NCBI GenBank assembly: GCA_963841205.1
Contig: CAWJCH010000032.1
Span: 62,001 to 126,000 of the forward strand
Reading direction: 5' to 3'
Length of the DNA stretch: 64,000 nucleotides
Source of the DNA: CAWAWP01 sp963841205
GTDB taxonomy: Bacteria > Chloroflexota > Ktedonobacteria > Ktedonobacterales > JADMIN01
Part shown: positions 1 through 8,529 of the stretch, piece by piece
Position numbering within the stretch: the first letter of the stretch is position 1
How the letters are laid out: each line of letters begins with the position of its first letter
Position numbers and translations under genes: made by a program
The notes under the pieces: generated by a model
What the model saw: the letters and a program-made list of their open reading frames with translations, nothing else
What the model was told of the DNA's origin: nothing
The model's database searches: none

Positions 1-92
1 TGCCGGACATGCGGGAGGATGCGGCGGCCGCCATGGCCCGCGCCCTTGGGATGAGGGTGCCCGACGCATCACACGGTGCAAACCCGGACTGA
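1..92 (+). CDS. Tyrosine recombinase (integrase), C-terminal end only
   Basis: This open frame enters from the left edge and stops at TGA (90-92). It reads (L)PDM-REDAAAAMARALG. The same LPDM-x-RDA-x-DAL motif ends the tyrosine recombinase domain at 61170-61264 in this window, where the catalytic H-x-x-R-H, GH and Tyr residues are visible, so this is very likely the tail of a related integrase. It is followed by half of an att-like doublet and then a tRNA-Ser fragment, the usual order at the integrase end of an integrated element. Only about 29 residues are visible. Confidence 0.6.
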   Translation, partial: PDMREDAAAAMARALGMRVPDASHGANPD

Positions 93-138
93 CGGGCGCG
101 TTGGGCATGAAAGGCTGGAAACCAATTGCTGTCAGAAC

Positions 139-2095
139 TGATACTGGTGGCGAATTCGACAGAGAGCAAGCAGTGGGGAGGAAATTGGCGGTAGGGTACG
201 CGACAACAGGACGCCGTGAGACGGCCTCCAAAGGAGTTGGCGCCTGTCGCGCAAGATGCTTCCTATCCCCCCGATTGCCCCCGAGACCGCTCGTGTGGTG
301 CGCGCCTGCTTTCCCCACGGCACGCTCGTCGTGCCGTGGCGCGACGCCTTGGGCCGCCTCGACAGCGACGAGGACTTCGCTGACCTCTTCCCCACCCGTG
401 GGCAACCCGCCGAAGCGCCGTGGCGCTTGGCGGTGGTCACGGTGCTGCAATGTGCGGAAGGGCTAGCCGACCGGCCGGCGGCGGACGCGGTGCGCCGCCG
501 GCTGGATTGGCAGGAGGCGCTCAGCTTGGAGCTGACCGACGCCGGCTTCGACCACACCGTCCTGTCGGAGTTTCGTACCCGCCTCGTGGCGGGTGGGGCC
601 GAGGAGCGCTGGCTCGACCTCGTCCTGGAGCAGGGGCGCGCCCAGGGGCGCGCCCGCGGCTGGCGCACGGGGCGGGGCACGCAGCGCCCCGTGCGCCAGC
701 CACGTCCTGGCGGCAGTGCGGGCGCTGACCCGGCTCGAAGGCGGGGGCGAGACGCTGCGCCAGGCGCGCAACGTGCTGGCGGACGTCGCCCCCGACTGGC
801 TGCGGGCGCCCGCGCGGGCGGGAGGGGTCGAGCGCTACGCGCATCGCGTCGAAGCGGAGCGCCTGCCCCGCGGCAAGGCCGAGCGCGAGCGGTATGCCAA
901 CCCGGTGGGCGCGGATGGCTGGCACGTGCTCGACGCCCTGGAAGAGGCCGCCACCCCGGCCTGGCTGCGTGCCCTCCCGGCGGTGCAGACCCTGCGCCGG
1001 GTGTGGGACCAGCGTATCATCCCCGAGGACCGCAGGCGACCCGTCGCTCATCTGGCCAGCGCGACGACGCAGCACGACGACCAGCACGACGACCAGCACG
1101 ACGACCAGCCGGACGGTGGGTTGGACGGCGCGCACGGCGGCGGGCACGGCGGCGGGCAGGACGGTGAACTCGCGGGCCGCTGGCGCGCGACAGCGGACGG
1201 GCCGCCCTCGCACCAGGTGCCGCGCTCGCCGGATGACCCGGAGGCCCGCTACGGCAAGACGCGCGAGACCCGGTGGGTGGGCGCCAAGCTGCACGTGACC
1301 GAGACCGGACCGAGACCGGCGACGCAGACGCGCCCCACCTCCTCGTCCCGGTCGCGACGACGCCGGCCTGCGTCGCGGAGGCGGCCGCCCTCGCCCCGAT
1401 CCACGAGCAGCTCGCCGACCGCCACCGGCTCCCGAGCCGGCCGCTCGTCGACGCGGGCGACCTCGAGGCCGAGGTGCTCGCCGCCAGCCAGGCGCGCGAC
1501 GGCGTCGAGATGCGGGGCCCGACCCGCGGCAATGGGCGCGGGCCGGCCCGGGCGCCGACCGGTTTCGCGGGGCCGCACTTCGCCGTCGACTGGGAGACGC
1601 AGCGCGTGATCGGCCCGCAGGGGCACGCCAGCCGCAGCGGGGCACCGATGCAGGATCGGCGGCCGGGGCCCGCGCGCAACCTGATCACCGTCGCCTTCTC
1701 GGCGCGCGAGTGCCGCCCCTGTCCCCGTCGGGCCCGGTGTACCCGCTCCGCCCACCGCGGGCTCACCTTGCCCCCGCGCGAGCAAGAACAGGCCTGACGC
1801 GCCGCGCGCCTCCGCGAGCACACCGACGAATTCCCCCGCGCCTCCGCTCACCGCGCCGGCGTTGAAGGCCCCCATGCCCAGGCCAGACGCCTCTGCGGGC
1901 TGCGCCGCTCGCGCGACGTCGGCCAGCCCAAGACGCCTCTGCAGCACATCCTCAGCGCCGTCGCGATCAACCTGCTGCGGATCAACGCCTGGCGCAACCG
2001 CACTCCCCGGTCTCCCACTCGGCCGTCGTCCTTTGCCCGCCTCATGGCCCAAGCAGCCTAACGGTACGTCTCGTGCGAATTCGCCACCAGTATCA
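139..2095 (+). mobile_element. IS1182-like insertion sequence, copy 1
   Basis: The ends are perfect 20-bp inverted repeats, TGATACTGGTGGCGAATTCG at 139-158 and its complement at 2076-2095, giving a 1,957-bp element. It contains one transposase frame, decayed by frameshifts. Copy 2 (12847-14780, opposite orientation) has near-identical ends. Confidence 0.8.
256..2061 (+). pseudogene. IS1182-family transposase, frameshifted
   Basis: The reading can be followed through three segments: residues beginning MLPIPPIAPETARVVR from 256, a shift near 700, a second shift near 1310, and a TGA at 1796-1798, after which homology continues to 2061. Family features are the N-terminal DWQ-EALSLELTDAGFDHTVLSEFR region, a central SPDDPEARYGK segment, and a C-terminal CxPCPRRARC cysteine motif followed by RAARLREHT. 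A 12-bp repeat near 1075-1110 encodes three HDDQ units. It aligns along its length with copy 2. With at least two shifts and a stop it should not make active transposase, unless some are sequencing errors. Confidence 0.8.
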
Positions 2096-2126
2096 AAATT
2101 GGCGTCAAATCGCGCGAGATACGGGG

Positions 2127-2177
2127 CGGAGGGAGAGGGATTCGAACCCCCGGTCCTTTCGGACTCCTGTTTTCAAG
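2127..2177 (-). other. tRNA-Ser(UGA) 3' half, broken at the anticodon loop (att remnant)
   Basis: Read on the minus strand this gives anticodon loop CTTGAAA (anticodon TGA), 3' anticodon strand ACAGG, a serine-type variable arm GTCC-GAAA-GGAC, T-arm GGGGG-TTCGAAT-CCCTC, acceptor strand TCCCTCC and discriminator G. The 5' half is absent: the bases that should be the 5' anticodon strand read ACTAG and cannot pair. Breakage exactly at the anticodon loop is typical of integrase attachment in a tRNA gene. Confidence 0.75.
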
Positions 2178-2306
2178 CTAGTTGCGTCGTGTTCGCCGCC
2201 GTTCGCTGATGACCGCTGAGCGAGGAGATTTCGGCTTTCAGAACCGTCATCCGTCCGCCGACGTTCGCCCGTGACCGCCTGGGTTGGCGTCACGGTTGGC
2301 GTCAAA
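2166..2306 (+). repeat. 141-bp att-like repeat, copy 1
   Basis: It begins with the 16-bp core CCTGTTTTCAAGCTAG from the tRNA-Ser anticodon region. It then carries GTTCGCCGCCGTTCGCTGATG and ends with the intact doublet TTGGCGTCA (2284-2292) and TTGGCGTCA (2296-2304). The second copy is exactly 6,210 bp downstream with no indels across the whole length. The pair probably marks module ends left by site-specific recombination. Confidence 0.75.
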
Positions 2307-2360
2307 TCGCGCAGGACGGGTAGAAGTTGTCGCATCAGCCACCGCGTCGGCAGTTGGCGC

Positions 2361-3443
2361 CTAATCGGACGCGCTATCGGTCGGCAGCGCGAAGGTCGTA
2401 AGCTGTCCCGTCGGCGTCATCCGCCCGATCCGACGGGATTGGTACTCGATGAACCAGAGGTTGCCATCCGGTCCCGCGATCAGGCCTCCCGGCGGGGGTT
2501 CATCTCCCACGGGATAGCGCGCGACGAAGCGACCGTCGGTCGTCACCTCCTCGATCGCGCCGGTCTTCTTCCCCGTGACGAAGACCCACAGCGCGCCGCC
2601 CGGCCCGGCCGTGATGGCCCGCGTGAGGAGCGCCCCTTCGCCGGGATCTGGGCTTGCCGGCACGGTCAACTCCGTGGCGATCCCCTCCGGCGTCAGGCGG
2701 ACGACACCGCCGCTCGGCCATTCGGTGTACCAGATGTTGCCATCCGAACCTACCGCGAGGCCGTCGGCGTAGACCCCGGCCGTCGGCACCGGCGTCGGCA
2801 GCGGGAACTTGGCGAAGGCGCCGTGCGGCGTCAGGCGGCCGATCGCTGCGTCGCCTTGCTCCGTGAACCAGAGGTTGCCGTCCGGGCAGGCGACGATGTT
2901 CCAGGGCTCCCGCGAGACGCCGTCGTGCGGCAAGGAAAAGGTAGCGGTCGCGCCGCTCGTCGTGATACGTCCGATTTGGTCGTCGCGCGCGTCGGTATAC
3001 CAGAGCGCCCCGTCCGGCCCCACCGCGATGCCGCGCAGCGGACCTTGCAGCCCCGACGGGAACTCGGTGTACGTCCCGTTGGGCGTGACCCGCGTGATCG
3101 TCACCCGCACGTTGCCGTCGGCGATCCAGAGGTTGCCATCCGGGCCGGCCACGAGCGCGAAGGGGAAGCTGCCTGCGGGGATCGGGAATTCGGTCAGCGC
3201 GCCGGTCGGGGTCATGCGGCCCACCAGGAATTGCTGCTCCCCGAGCCACACGTTGCCATCCGGCCCCGCGGCCAGAGCCAGGGCTGTGTGTTGGAGGTAG
3301 ATGGTGTTGGTCGGTCGGGGCAGCAGCGTACAAGCCGAGAGGGCCGCGACAAGGAGCACGACCACGCCCCAGTCCGCGCATTTCGACATCCAGGGGGAGC
3401 CAAGCCCCCGAGGCTCTCCCGATGTGCTCCATCGCTCGCGCAT
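2361..3443 (-). CDS. Vgb-like (streptogramin lyase-type) beta-propeller lipoprotein
   Basis: A 360-residue exported protein. The ATG at 3443 has AGAGAGGG about 7 nt upstream; a later ATG at 3389 would give a tighter signal peptide. The hydrophobic stretch WGVVVLLVAALSAC ends in a lipobox (LSAC). The body repeats GPDGNLWFTE-type blades about every 40-45 residues with intervening IGRMTPTG-TEFPLP segments, the signature of the virginiamycin-B-lyase / NHL propeller family. Most such lipoproteins are not drug lyases, and I see no basis for claiming antibiotic inactivation. It is probably a surface or periplasmic binding propeller. It lies inside the att-bounded module 2166-8516. Confidence 0.75.
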   Translation of the reverse strand: MRERWSTSGEPRGLGSPWMSKCADWGVVVLLVAALSACTLLPRPTNTIYLQHTALALAAGPDGNVWLGEQQFLVGRMTPTGALTEFPIPAGSFPFALVAGPDGNLWIADGNVRVTITRVTPNGTYTEFPSGLQGPLRGIAVGPDGALWYTDARDDQIGRITTSGATATFSLPHDGVSREPWNIVACPDGNLWFTEQGDAAIGRLTPHGAFAKFPLPTPVPTAGVYADGLAVGSDGNIWYTEWPSGGVVRLTPEGIATELTVPASPDPGEGALLTRAITAGPGGALWVFVTGKKTGAIEEVTTDGRFVARYPVGDEPPPGGLIAGPDGNLWFIEYQSRRIGRMTPTGQLTTFALPTDSASD

Positions 3444-3602
3444 AGACCCTCTCTGCAATCACACGCCGGAGGGAGGCATCCGACAGCCTCTATGTCCATT
3501 TTCCGTTACGTACATGTACGCCGCCGCCGAGCGACTTCTTTCGCCAGTCGTCAAAGAGTAAGCTCTCGTGAGCATGCTGAACCCCTGTTCCGAAGTTCGA
3601 GG

Positions 3603-4807
3603 CTAGTACAACGCCACAGTAGATTTGACAGGAAATAGCTCCCGGAGTAGGGTAGGTCCAAAACGGGAGGGATCGATGGGACGACCCCAGACGTATCGAG
3701 TGGAGTTGTCACCGGAGGAGCGGGACCGGGTGCAGCGCCTGACCCGGCAAGGCAAGGCGGCGGCCCGGACGATCCGCCGGGCGCAGATTCTGCTCCTGAG
3801 CGCCGAAGGTGCGCCAGATACCCAGATCGCCGCGGCGCTCCAGGTCGGGCTCTCGACGGTCCATCGGACGCGCCAACGGTACTGCACGGATGGCTTGGAG
3901 AGCGCGCTGCACGAGCGGCCGCGGCCCGGCGGAGCGCCGAAGCTGGACGCCAAGCAGGAAGCCATGCTCATCGCCTTGGCGTGCAGTGCGCCGCCCGACG
4001 AGCGGACGACGTGGACCATGCAGTTGCTGGCCGACCGGTTCGTGCGGTTGGGAGTGGTGGACGCCATCTCCGACGAGACGGTGCGCCGCACGCTGAAAAA
4101 AACCTGCTCAAGCCCTGGCAACGCCAAGAGTGGTGCATTCCCCAGGTAGGCAGCGACTTCGTCTGGCATATGGAAGATGTCTTGGACCTGTACGCCGAGC
4201 CTGACGATCCGCAGCGCCCGCGCGTGGGCTTCGACGAGTGCCCGTACCAACTGCTCGACGAGGCCCGCCCGCCCGTGCCGCCGCAGCCAGGCCAGCCGGC
4301 GCGGCAGGATAGCGAGTAGGTGCGCGAAGGGACCTGCAACCTCTTCCTCGTGCTGGAGCCGTTCCGCGGCTGGCGCCAGGTCCAGGTGACCGAGCGGCGC
4401 ACCAAGCTGGACTTTGCGCAGCAGATGCGCGTGCTGGTCGACGAGCACTTCCCCGAGGCGACCTGCATCCGGGTGGTGCTCGACAACCTGAACACCCACA
4501 CGCCTGCCGCGCTCTACGATGCCTTCCCGCCGGAGGAGGCCCGGCGCATCCTGCGGCGGTTGGAGTTCCACTACACCCCCAAACACGGCAGTTGGCTCAA
4601 CATCGCCGAGATCGAGCTGAGCGTGGTGGGACGCCAATGCCTGGCGCAGCGCTTGCCCAGTCGGGTACGCGTCCAAGCGGTGCTTGCCCCGTGGGAACAG
4701 GCGCGCAATGCCCACCGCGTCACCGTCCACTGGCGCTTTACCACCGCCGACGCCCGCGCCAAGCTCCACCGTCTTTACCCGTCACTTTCCTAGTGGTCGT
4801 GTACTAG
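3603..4807 (+). mobile_element. IS630-family insertion sequence, copy 1
   Basis: The outer ends CTAGTACA (3603-3610) and TGTACTAG (4800-4807) are inverted, with partial inner matches (CG-CCAC). The TA within the ends fits the TA target preference of IS630 elements. It encloses one transposase gene. Confidence 0.75.
3676..4793 (+). pseudogene. IS630-family transposase with A7 frameshift and an amber codon
   Basis: Starts at ATG 3676 after GGGAGG. The N-terminal half is a helix-turn-helix (AAALQVGLSTVHRTRQRY) followed by RPRPGGAPKL. At about 4096 the run CTG-AAAAAAA-CC shifts the reading by -1 into KNLLKPWQRQEWCIP, a known programmed frameshift mode of IS630 elements. The catalytic half contains MEDVLDLY, DECPYQLL, VLDNLNTH and HYTPKHGSWLNIAEIE. 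A TAG at 4317-4319 replaces the tyrosine of the usual E-Y-x-R-x-GT motif. The frameshift may be functional; the amber makes the copy probably inactive. Confidence 0.8.
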
Positions 4808-4945
4808 GGTGTCCGCGGATATCCGCTAGCGTCCACTAACGTCGAATTCCTGCAGATAGCACGGCTGAGTTCGTCCGTCTGCGTCCGCCGCTGTCCGCCG
4901 TGTTGGCTGTCAAGATGGGGGAGAGTCGAAAACCATGGCCTGCGT
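4808..4945 (+). repeat. Degenerate att-like repeat abutting the IS630
   Basis: It contains GTCCGCGGATATCCGCTAGC, repeated GTCCGCC words, a single doublet half TTGGCTGTCA (4903-4912) and GGGGGAGAGTCGAAAACC. It can be aligned with 7613-7760 (for example TTGGCTGTCAAG followed by GAGAG-CGAAA-CC). The end resembles a decayed tRNA 3' arm. Confidence 0.5.
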
Positions 4946-5382
4946 CCACGGAGTGTCGCTATGTGTCGCGATGACTGAGGGTTTCTGAGTTCGCTTCGCA
5001 TTTCTGTTCACCACGTGTCGTGCTCGTTCGCCCAGGTTATGGTCAGAATTGTGGTCAGCGCGATGTGCCGCCGAGCACCTACTCATGAGAATGACTAATC
5101 CGCTTACCCCAGAACTTGGGTGTCCTCCTCGGCTGCGCGAGAGTCCAGATTACCCACGCACGCACTGTATGCTACACTGCCCTGGCAGCCGGTCGGTGGG
5201 TGCTCCCCCAGAGGGGAGCAGATGGGTCGGCATGACGACGCCGCGCCACTTCGCCAGCCCTGTGGAGCGACCGGCTATGGCGACGGCCAGTCAAGGCAGG
5301 GAAGGCGGCATCTGACACCATCCCACGAGACGATACGCTAGCAGCCCGTGTGCCCTGATGCGGAGAGCAGGTGATACGCCCC

Positions 5383-6526
5383 ATGACACACTCATGCAGG
5401 CATGTGCCGCTGCGCTGGCGTCAACCACGTGTACTCGCCAGTGCCCTGCTGGGCGCGCTCCTATTCCTGAGCGCCTGCACCACTCCCCGACCGACCACGT
5501 CGCCACGTCCGGGCACCCTGCGGTGGCGGGTCCAGAATCACCGATACGCAACGCGCCACACCGCTGTTCGTGGCGCATGGCATGCTCTACCTCGCCGGGC
5601 GTGACCACGCCATCTACGCGCTGGACACCGCGACGGGCGCGCAGCGCTGGCGGGCGGACCTGGGTGCGGCACTCGCCCTCGTGTCGGCGGTGGCGGACGG
5701 AGTGGTCTATGTCATGGGGCTTGACCAAACTAGCTCGAGCAGCCAAGCTAGCTACGCCTACGCCGTCTATGCGCTCGATGCGGCGACGGGCGCGCAGCGC
5801 TGGCACATCCGGACGCGTACAAGTCCCTCCATAGACGCGGCGGTGGCCAATGGGCTGGTCTACTTCGGCGCGTGGTCTGCTCCCGTCTTCGCGCTGGACA
5901 CCGCGACGGGCGCGCAGCGGTGGCAGGCGCAGACCGACAACACCGCGTACGCCGCACCAGCGGTGGCGAATGGGGTGCTCTACGATATCAGCGGAGCGGG
6001 GAATGGCTCCGTCGTCGCGCTAGACGCGGCGACGGGCGCGCTCCGCTGGCGCACACAGACTGGCAGTTTCTGTTGTTCGGGGCTCGCGGTGCCCGCGGTG
6101 GCGGATGGGGTGGTCTACGTCGGCGCGGCTGACACCTACGTCTACGCGCTGGACGCGGCGACGGGGGCGCAACGCTGGCGCGCCCAGGCGGGCAATGAGG
6201 TATTCACCACACCAGTGGTGAGCAATGGGGTGGTCTACGTCGGCTCATATGACCACAATGTCTATGCGCTAGACGCGGCGGCGGGTGCGCTCCGCTGGAA
6301 GTACCAGACAGGCGATCGGGTCGTTTCGGCGCCGGTGGTGAGCAATGGGGTGGTCTACGTCAGCGCGACAGAGACGGACCACAACGCCTATGCGCTGGAT
6401 GCGGCAACGGGCGCGCTCCGCTGGAAGTACCAGACGGGCGGCGGGATGTACCTCGCGCCAGTGGTGGCAAACGGCGTCGCGTACGTAGGCTCAGGCGATG
6501 GCTTCCTCTACGCGCTGAACGCGTGA
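5383..6526 (+). CDS. PQQ-type beta-propeller lipoprotein (one frameshift)
   Basis: ATG 5383 is preceded by GGAGAGCAGG; a GTG at 5371 is an alternative. A signal peptide ends in the lipobox LFLSAC, followed by a Pro/Thr linker and TLRWRVQ. One extra base near 5535 separates this from the main body in the next frame (DTQRATPLFVAHGMLYLAG onward). Removing it gives an uninterrupted protein of about 380 residues with eight or so repeats of the form VYALDAATGAxRWxxxTG, the PQQ/BamB propeller repeat. It is probably an outer-surface or membrane-attached binding propeller. The shift may be a sequencing error. Confidence 0.75.
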
Positions 6527-6665
6527 TGACGGTCGCGAAACGGTGCGGAGGGGCGAGGTCTCGCTCAGCGAACCTGCGGTTTTGGAGTCTCTATCTTAGC
6601 GGCTCGCCTGCGTTCGTAGTATGTCGCTGAATATCGTCGTGGCGCAATATTTCTACAAGATGAGT

Positions 6666-7001
6666 TCACCACATGCCGCCAGCTACCGTAGTGTGTCGTC
6701 GGTGTTGGGGGCAAAACTGGACGAGGTATCGCTTAACTGCCACGGCGGCGAAAGGCTGCGGGCTGGCAGTTGAGCTAGGAGGGATGAAAAGATAGAAGTC
6801 GCGTCCCCCCCTTACACCGCTGTCTCGGACACTGTACCCAGCACGCGAGAATACGTACGTCACGTACTCTTCGAATGCCGACGGCGACATCTCGCGCAGT
6901 TCGTTGATCGTATCCAGTCGTTCAAATGCTGCGAGCACGGCTGCGTCATAGCTCACTGCATCCTGTGCAATGTACTTGGGGAAAACGTCAAGCTTAGTCA
7001 T
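6666..7001 (-). CDS. Mrr-like restriction endonuclease domain protein, short
   Basis: ATG 7001 has a strong GGAGGAGGG ribosome site and overlaps the end of the TIR gene by 8 nt, implying coupled translation. The 111-residue product has MSPSAFEEYVTYVFSRAGYS, then VRGGRDFYLFIP and AVAVKRY. This order matches the Mrr_cat fold: helix FE-x(2)-V-x(3)-F-x(2)-GY, acidic GG-x-D, and the core (Q/V)-x-K. The usual acidic/Gln catalytic pair is only partly conserved (VKRY rather than QCK), and the domain ends soon after the lysine, so it may be truncated. Confidence 0.5.
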   Translation of the reverse strand: MTKLDVFPKYIAQDAVSYDAAVLAAFERLDTINELREMSPSAFEEYVTYVFSRAGYSVRDSGVRGGRDFYLFIPPSSTASPQPFAAVAVKRYLVQFCPQHRRHTTVAGGMW

Positions 7002-7499
7002 CGGGCGACCCTCCTCCAACATCACCATCCCGTACTGACGCGGAGGGTTCTGGCTCTGCGGGGAACAACTTTGGATCCAATTCAGGAATTGCCACGGTCG
7101 GTACAGCAAGGTACGCCAAGTCGGCGAGCAGATTTTCGAGGCCTTTTGCGTAATCGGTTATGAAGTCAGATATATAACTCAGTTCAATGAGTCCCATTGG
7201 CACACTGGGACAGGCTCGAAGCACAACGGGATGATGCGTTTGCCACACGCGCGGGCATACATCCATTCCCTCCGGACGTAGACTGATTTGCGCGACTCCG
7301 CAGTGATGATGACCAACACTACATCGCAAGACTCTATCGCATCCTCAACCAGCTGCTCCCACGCATCTCCACCGTGGATCTGCTGAAGATCTACCCAGAT
7401 TTTGTACCCGTGGCCCGCGAGATCCCCGCCAAGCTTTACTCTAAGCTCTGCATTTCGCCGAGAATAGCTTATGAAGAGATGGGGGCTCCTAGCGCTCAC
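6994..7499 (-). CDS. TIR-domain protein (one frameshift)
   Basis: GTG 7499 follows GGGAG at 6 nt; an ATG at 7610 is possible but lacks a ribosome site. The start of the domain is PHLFISYSRRNAELRVKL, followed by GYKIWVDLQQIHGGDAW, EDAIESCDVVLVIITAES and RREWMYARACGKRIIPL. This is the beta-A / box-1 to box-3 order of TIR domains. A one-base shift near 7198 (VPV to PMGLIELSYISDF) must be bridged, after which about 65 residues follow to TAA 6994-6996. Bacterial TIR proteins often cleave NAD+ in anti-phage defence; that function is inference here. Confidence 0.7.
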
Positions 7500-7612
7500 G
7501 CAGTACTCCCGGCGAGACGATACAAACTTTGCAGTGAAAGTGCAGCGACGGCAGAAGTATACAACCTCAGGCGCCCCAACCTTCTGATTGCGAGTCTGCG
7601 GGTAGGTCATTG

Positions 7613-7760
7613 TAGGTCGTTCGCCGACGTCCGCTGACGTCCACCGCGTCGGGAATTCGGGCGCTCAAGGTCTTCGATTGTCCGTGGTTGTCCACTGTCG
7701 TCCACTATGTTGGCTGTCGCTTTGGCTGTCAAGGTGGTAGAGAGGCGAAACCCATGGCGC
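7613..7760 (+). repeat. Att-like repeat with intact doublet
   Basis: It has TCGTTCGCCGACGTCCGCTG, GTTGTCCACTGTCGTCCAC, and the doublet TTGGCTGTC (7710-7718) and TTGGCTGTCA (7722-7731), again with a 12-bp period. GTAGAGAGGCGAAACCC follows, resembling a decayed tRNA 3' arm. It lies immediately upstream of the TIR gene, and 4808-4945 is its counterpart on the far side of the cargo. Confidence 0.55.
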
Positions 7761-8028
7761 GTGTCCGCAGGGCGCCGCGACACGCCGTGCCGCTCGAACG
7801 GAACTCGACCCCTGCGCCACCAGTGTTCGCCGCGGGACGCGGTCGTTCACCCGGGTATGGTCAGCATGGTGGTCGATGTGGCACACGCCCTCGTGACCGA
7901 CTGCGGCGTACCTCATGCCGCCGGCACACCTCGCTGACGCCCCCGGGCGCGAGCTCCAGCCTGCTCAACTCACGAACAGGCTGGCATAATGTGCGGCGAG
8001 CGGGTTAACCGAACAGCCGGCGCGTGGC

Positions 8029-8187
8029 TCAGCAGGAGGGGACCCCGCCCGGGCATGGGCCGTAGGGGCGGAACGCGACCGCGGGCTGGTTCGCCCGCAT
8101 GCTCACCCCCGGCCGCATCTGGGGGCGCGCGACCGACCACGCCGACAGCACGAAGCACAGGACCCCGAATAGCAGGAGACGACGCAT
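8029..8187 (-). CDS. Small secreted peptide, unknown function
   Basis: ATG 8187 is preceded by AAAGGAG at 9 nt. The 52-residue product starts MRRLLLFGVLCFVLSAWSVA, a typical signal sequence, then has a short Pro/Arg-rich tail ending GGVPSC. There are no recognisable domains. The ribosome site and signal peptide are the only support. Confidence 0.4.
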   Translation of the reverse strand: MRRLLLFGVLCFVLSAWSVARPQMRPGVSMRANQPAVAFRPYGPCPGGVPSC

Positions 8188-8375
8188 CGCCCAACGCTCC
8201 TTTCTCCGCGCCCAGCAGGCACGATCTGCCGGGCCGAACCGGCTGCCAGTGTACCCGGGCGAGCCAAGAAACGCAATCGTCGGCGTCAATGCCTCCGGGG
8301 GAAACGGCGAGAAGGTGCCCGGGATGCCCGTAAGGATGCTGCGGCCTCCAGACGGCCCGCGCCGAGCGAACTGTC

Positions 8376-8516
8376 CCTGTTTTCAAGCTAGCTGCGTCGT
8401 GTTCGCCGCCGTTCGCTGATGGCCGCCGAGTGCAGAAGACTGGGAGGACTTTCTCTTCATCAGTCCGCCGGCGTTCGCCAGTGATCGCCTGGGTTGGCGT
8501 CACGGTTGGCGTCAAA
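8376..8516 (+). repeat. 141-bp att-like repeat, copy 2
   Basis: Collinear with 2166-2306 at an offset of 6,210 bp: core CCTGTTTTCAAGCTAG (8376-8391), the GTTCGCCGCCGTTCGCTGATG block, and the doublet at 8494-8502 and 8506-8514. Only the anticodon part of the tRNA is present here. The base differences are spread out, so this is not an assembly duplicate. Confidence 0.75.
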
Positions 8517-8529
8517 GTCAAACTGGTCG

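Larger units (their letters stand above)
126..2107. repeat. Att-like doublet split by an IS1182-like element
   Basis: The left half TTGCTGTCA is at 126-134 and the right half TTGGCGTCA at 2099-2107. Uninterrupted copies elsewhere have the two 9-mers 12 bp apart. Here an IS lies between them, with GAAC left and AAA right of the element. The doublet lies between the integrase stop codon and the tRNA-Ser fragment. Confidence 0.6.

Noticed and set aside
1075..1110. Metal-binding HDDQ repeat protein
   Set aside because: The three HDDQ units come from a 12-bp slippage inside the IS1182 relic and have no counterpart in copy 2.
2361..3443. Streptogramin-resistance lyase
   Set aside because: Only the propeller repeat is recognisable. 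Lipoprotein export and an accessory module setting do not indicate an antibiotic lyase.
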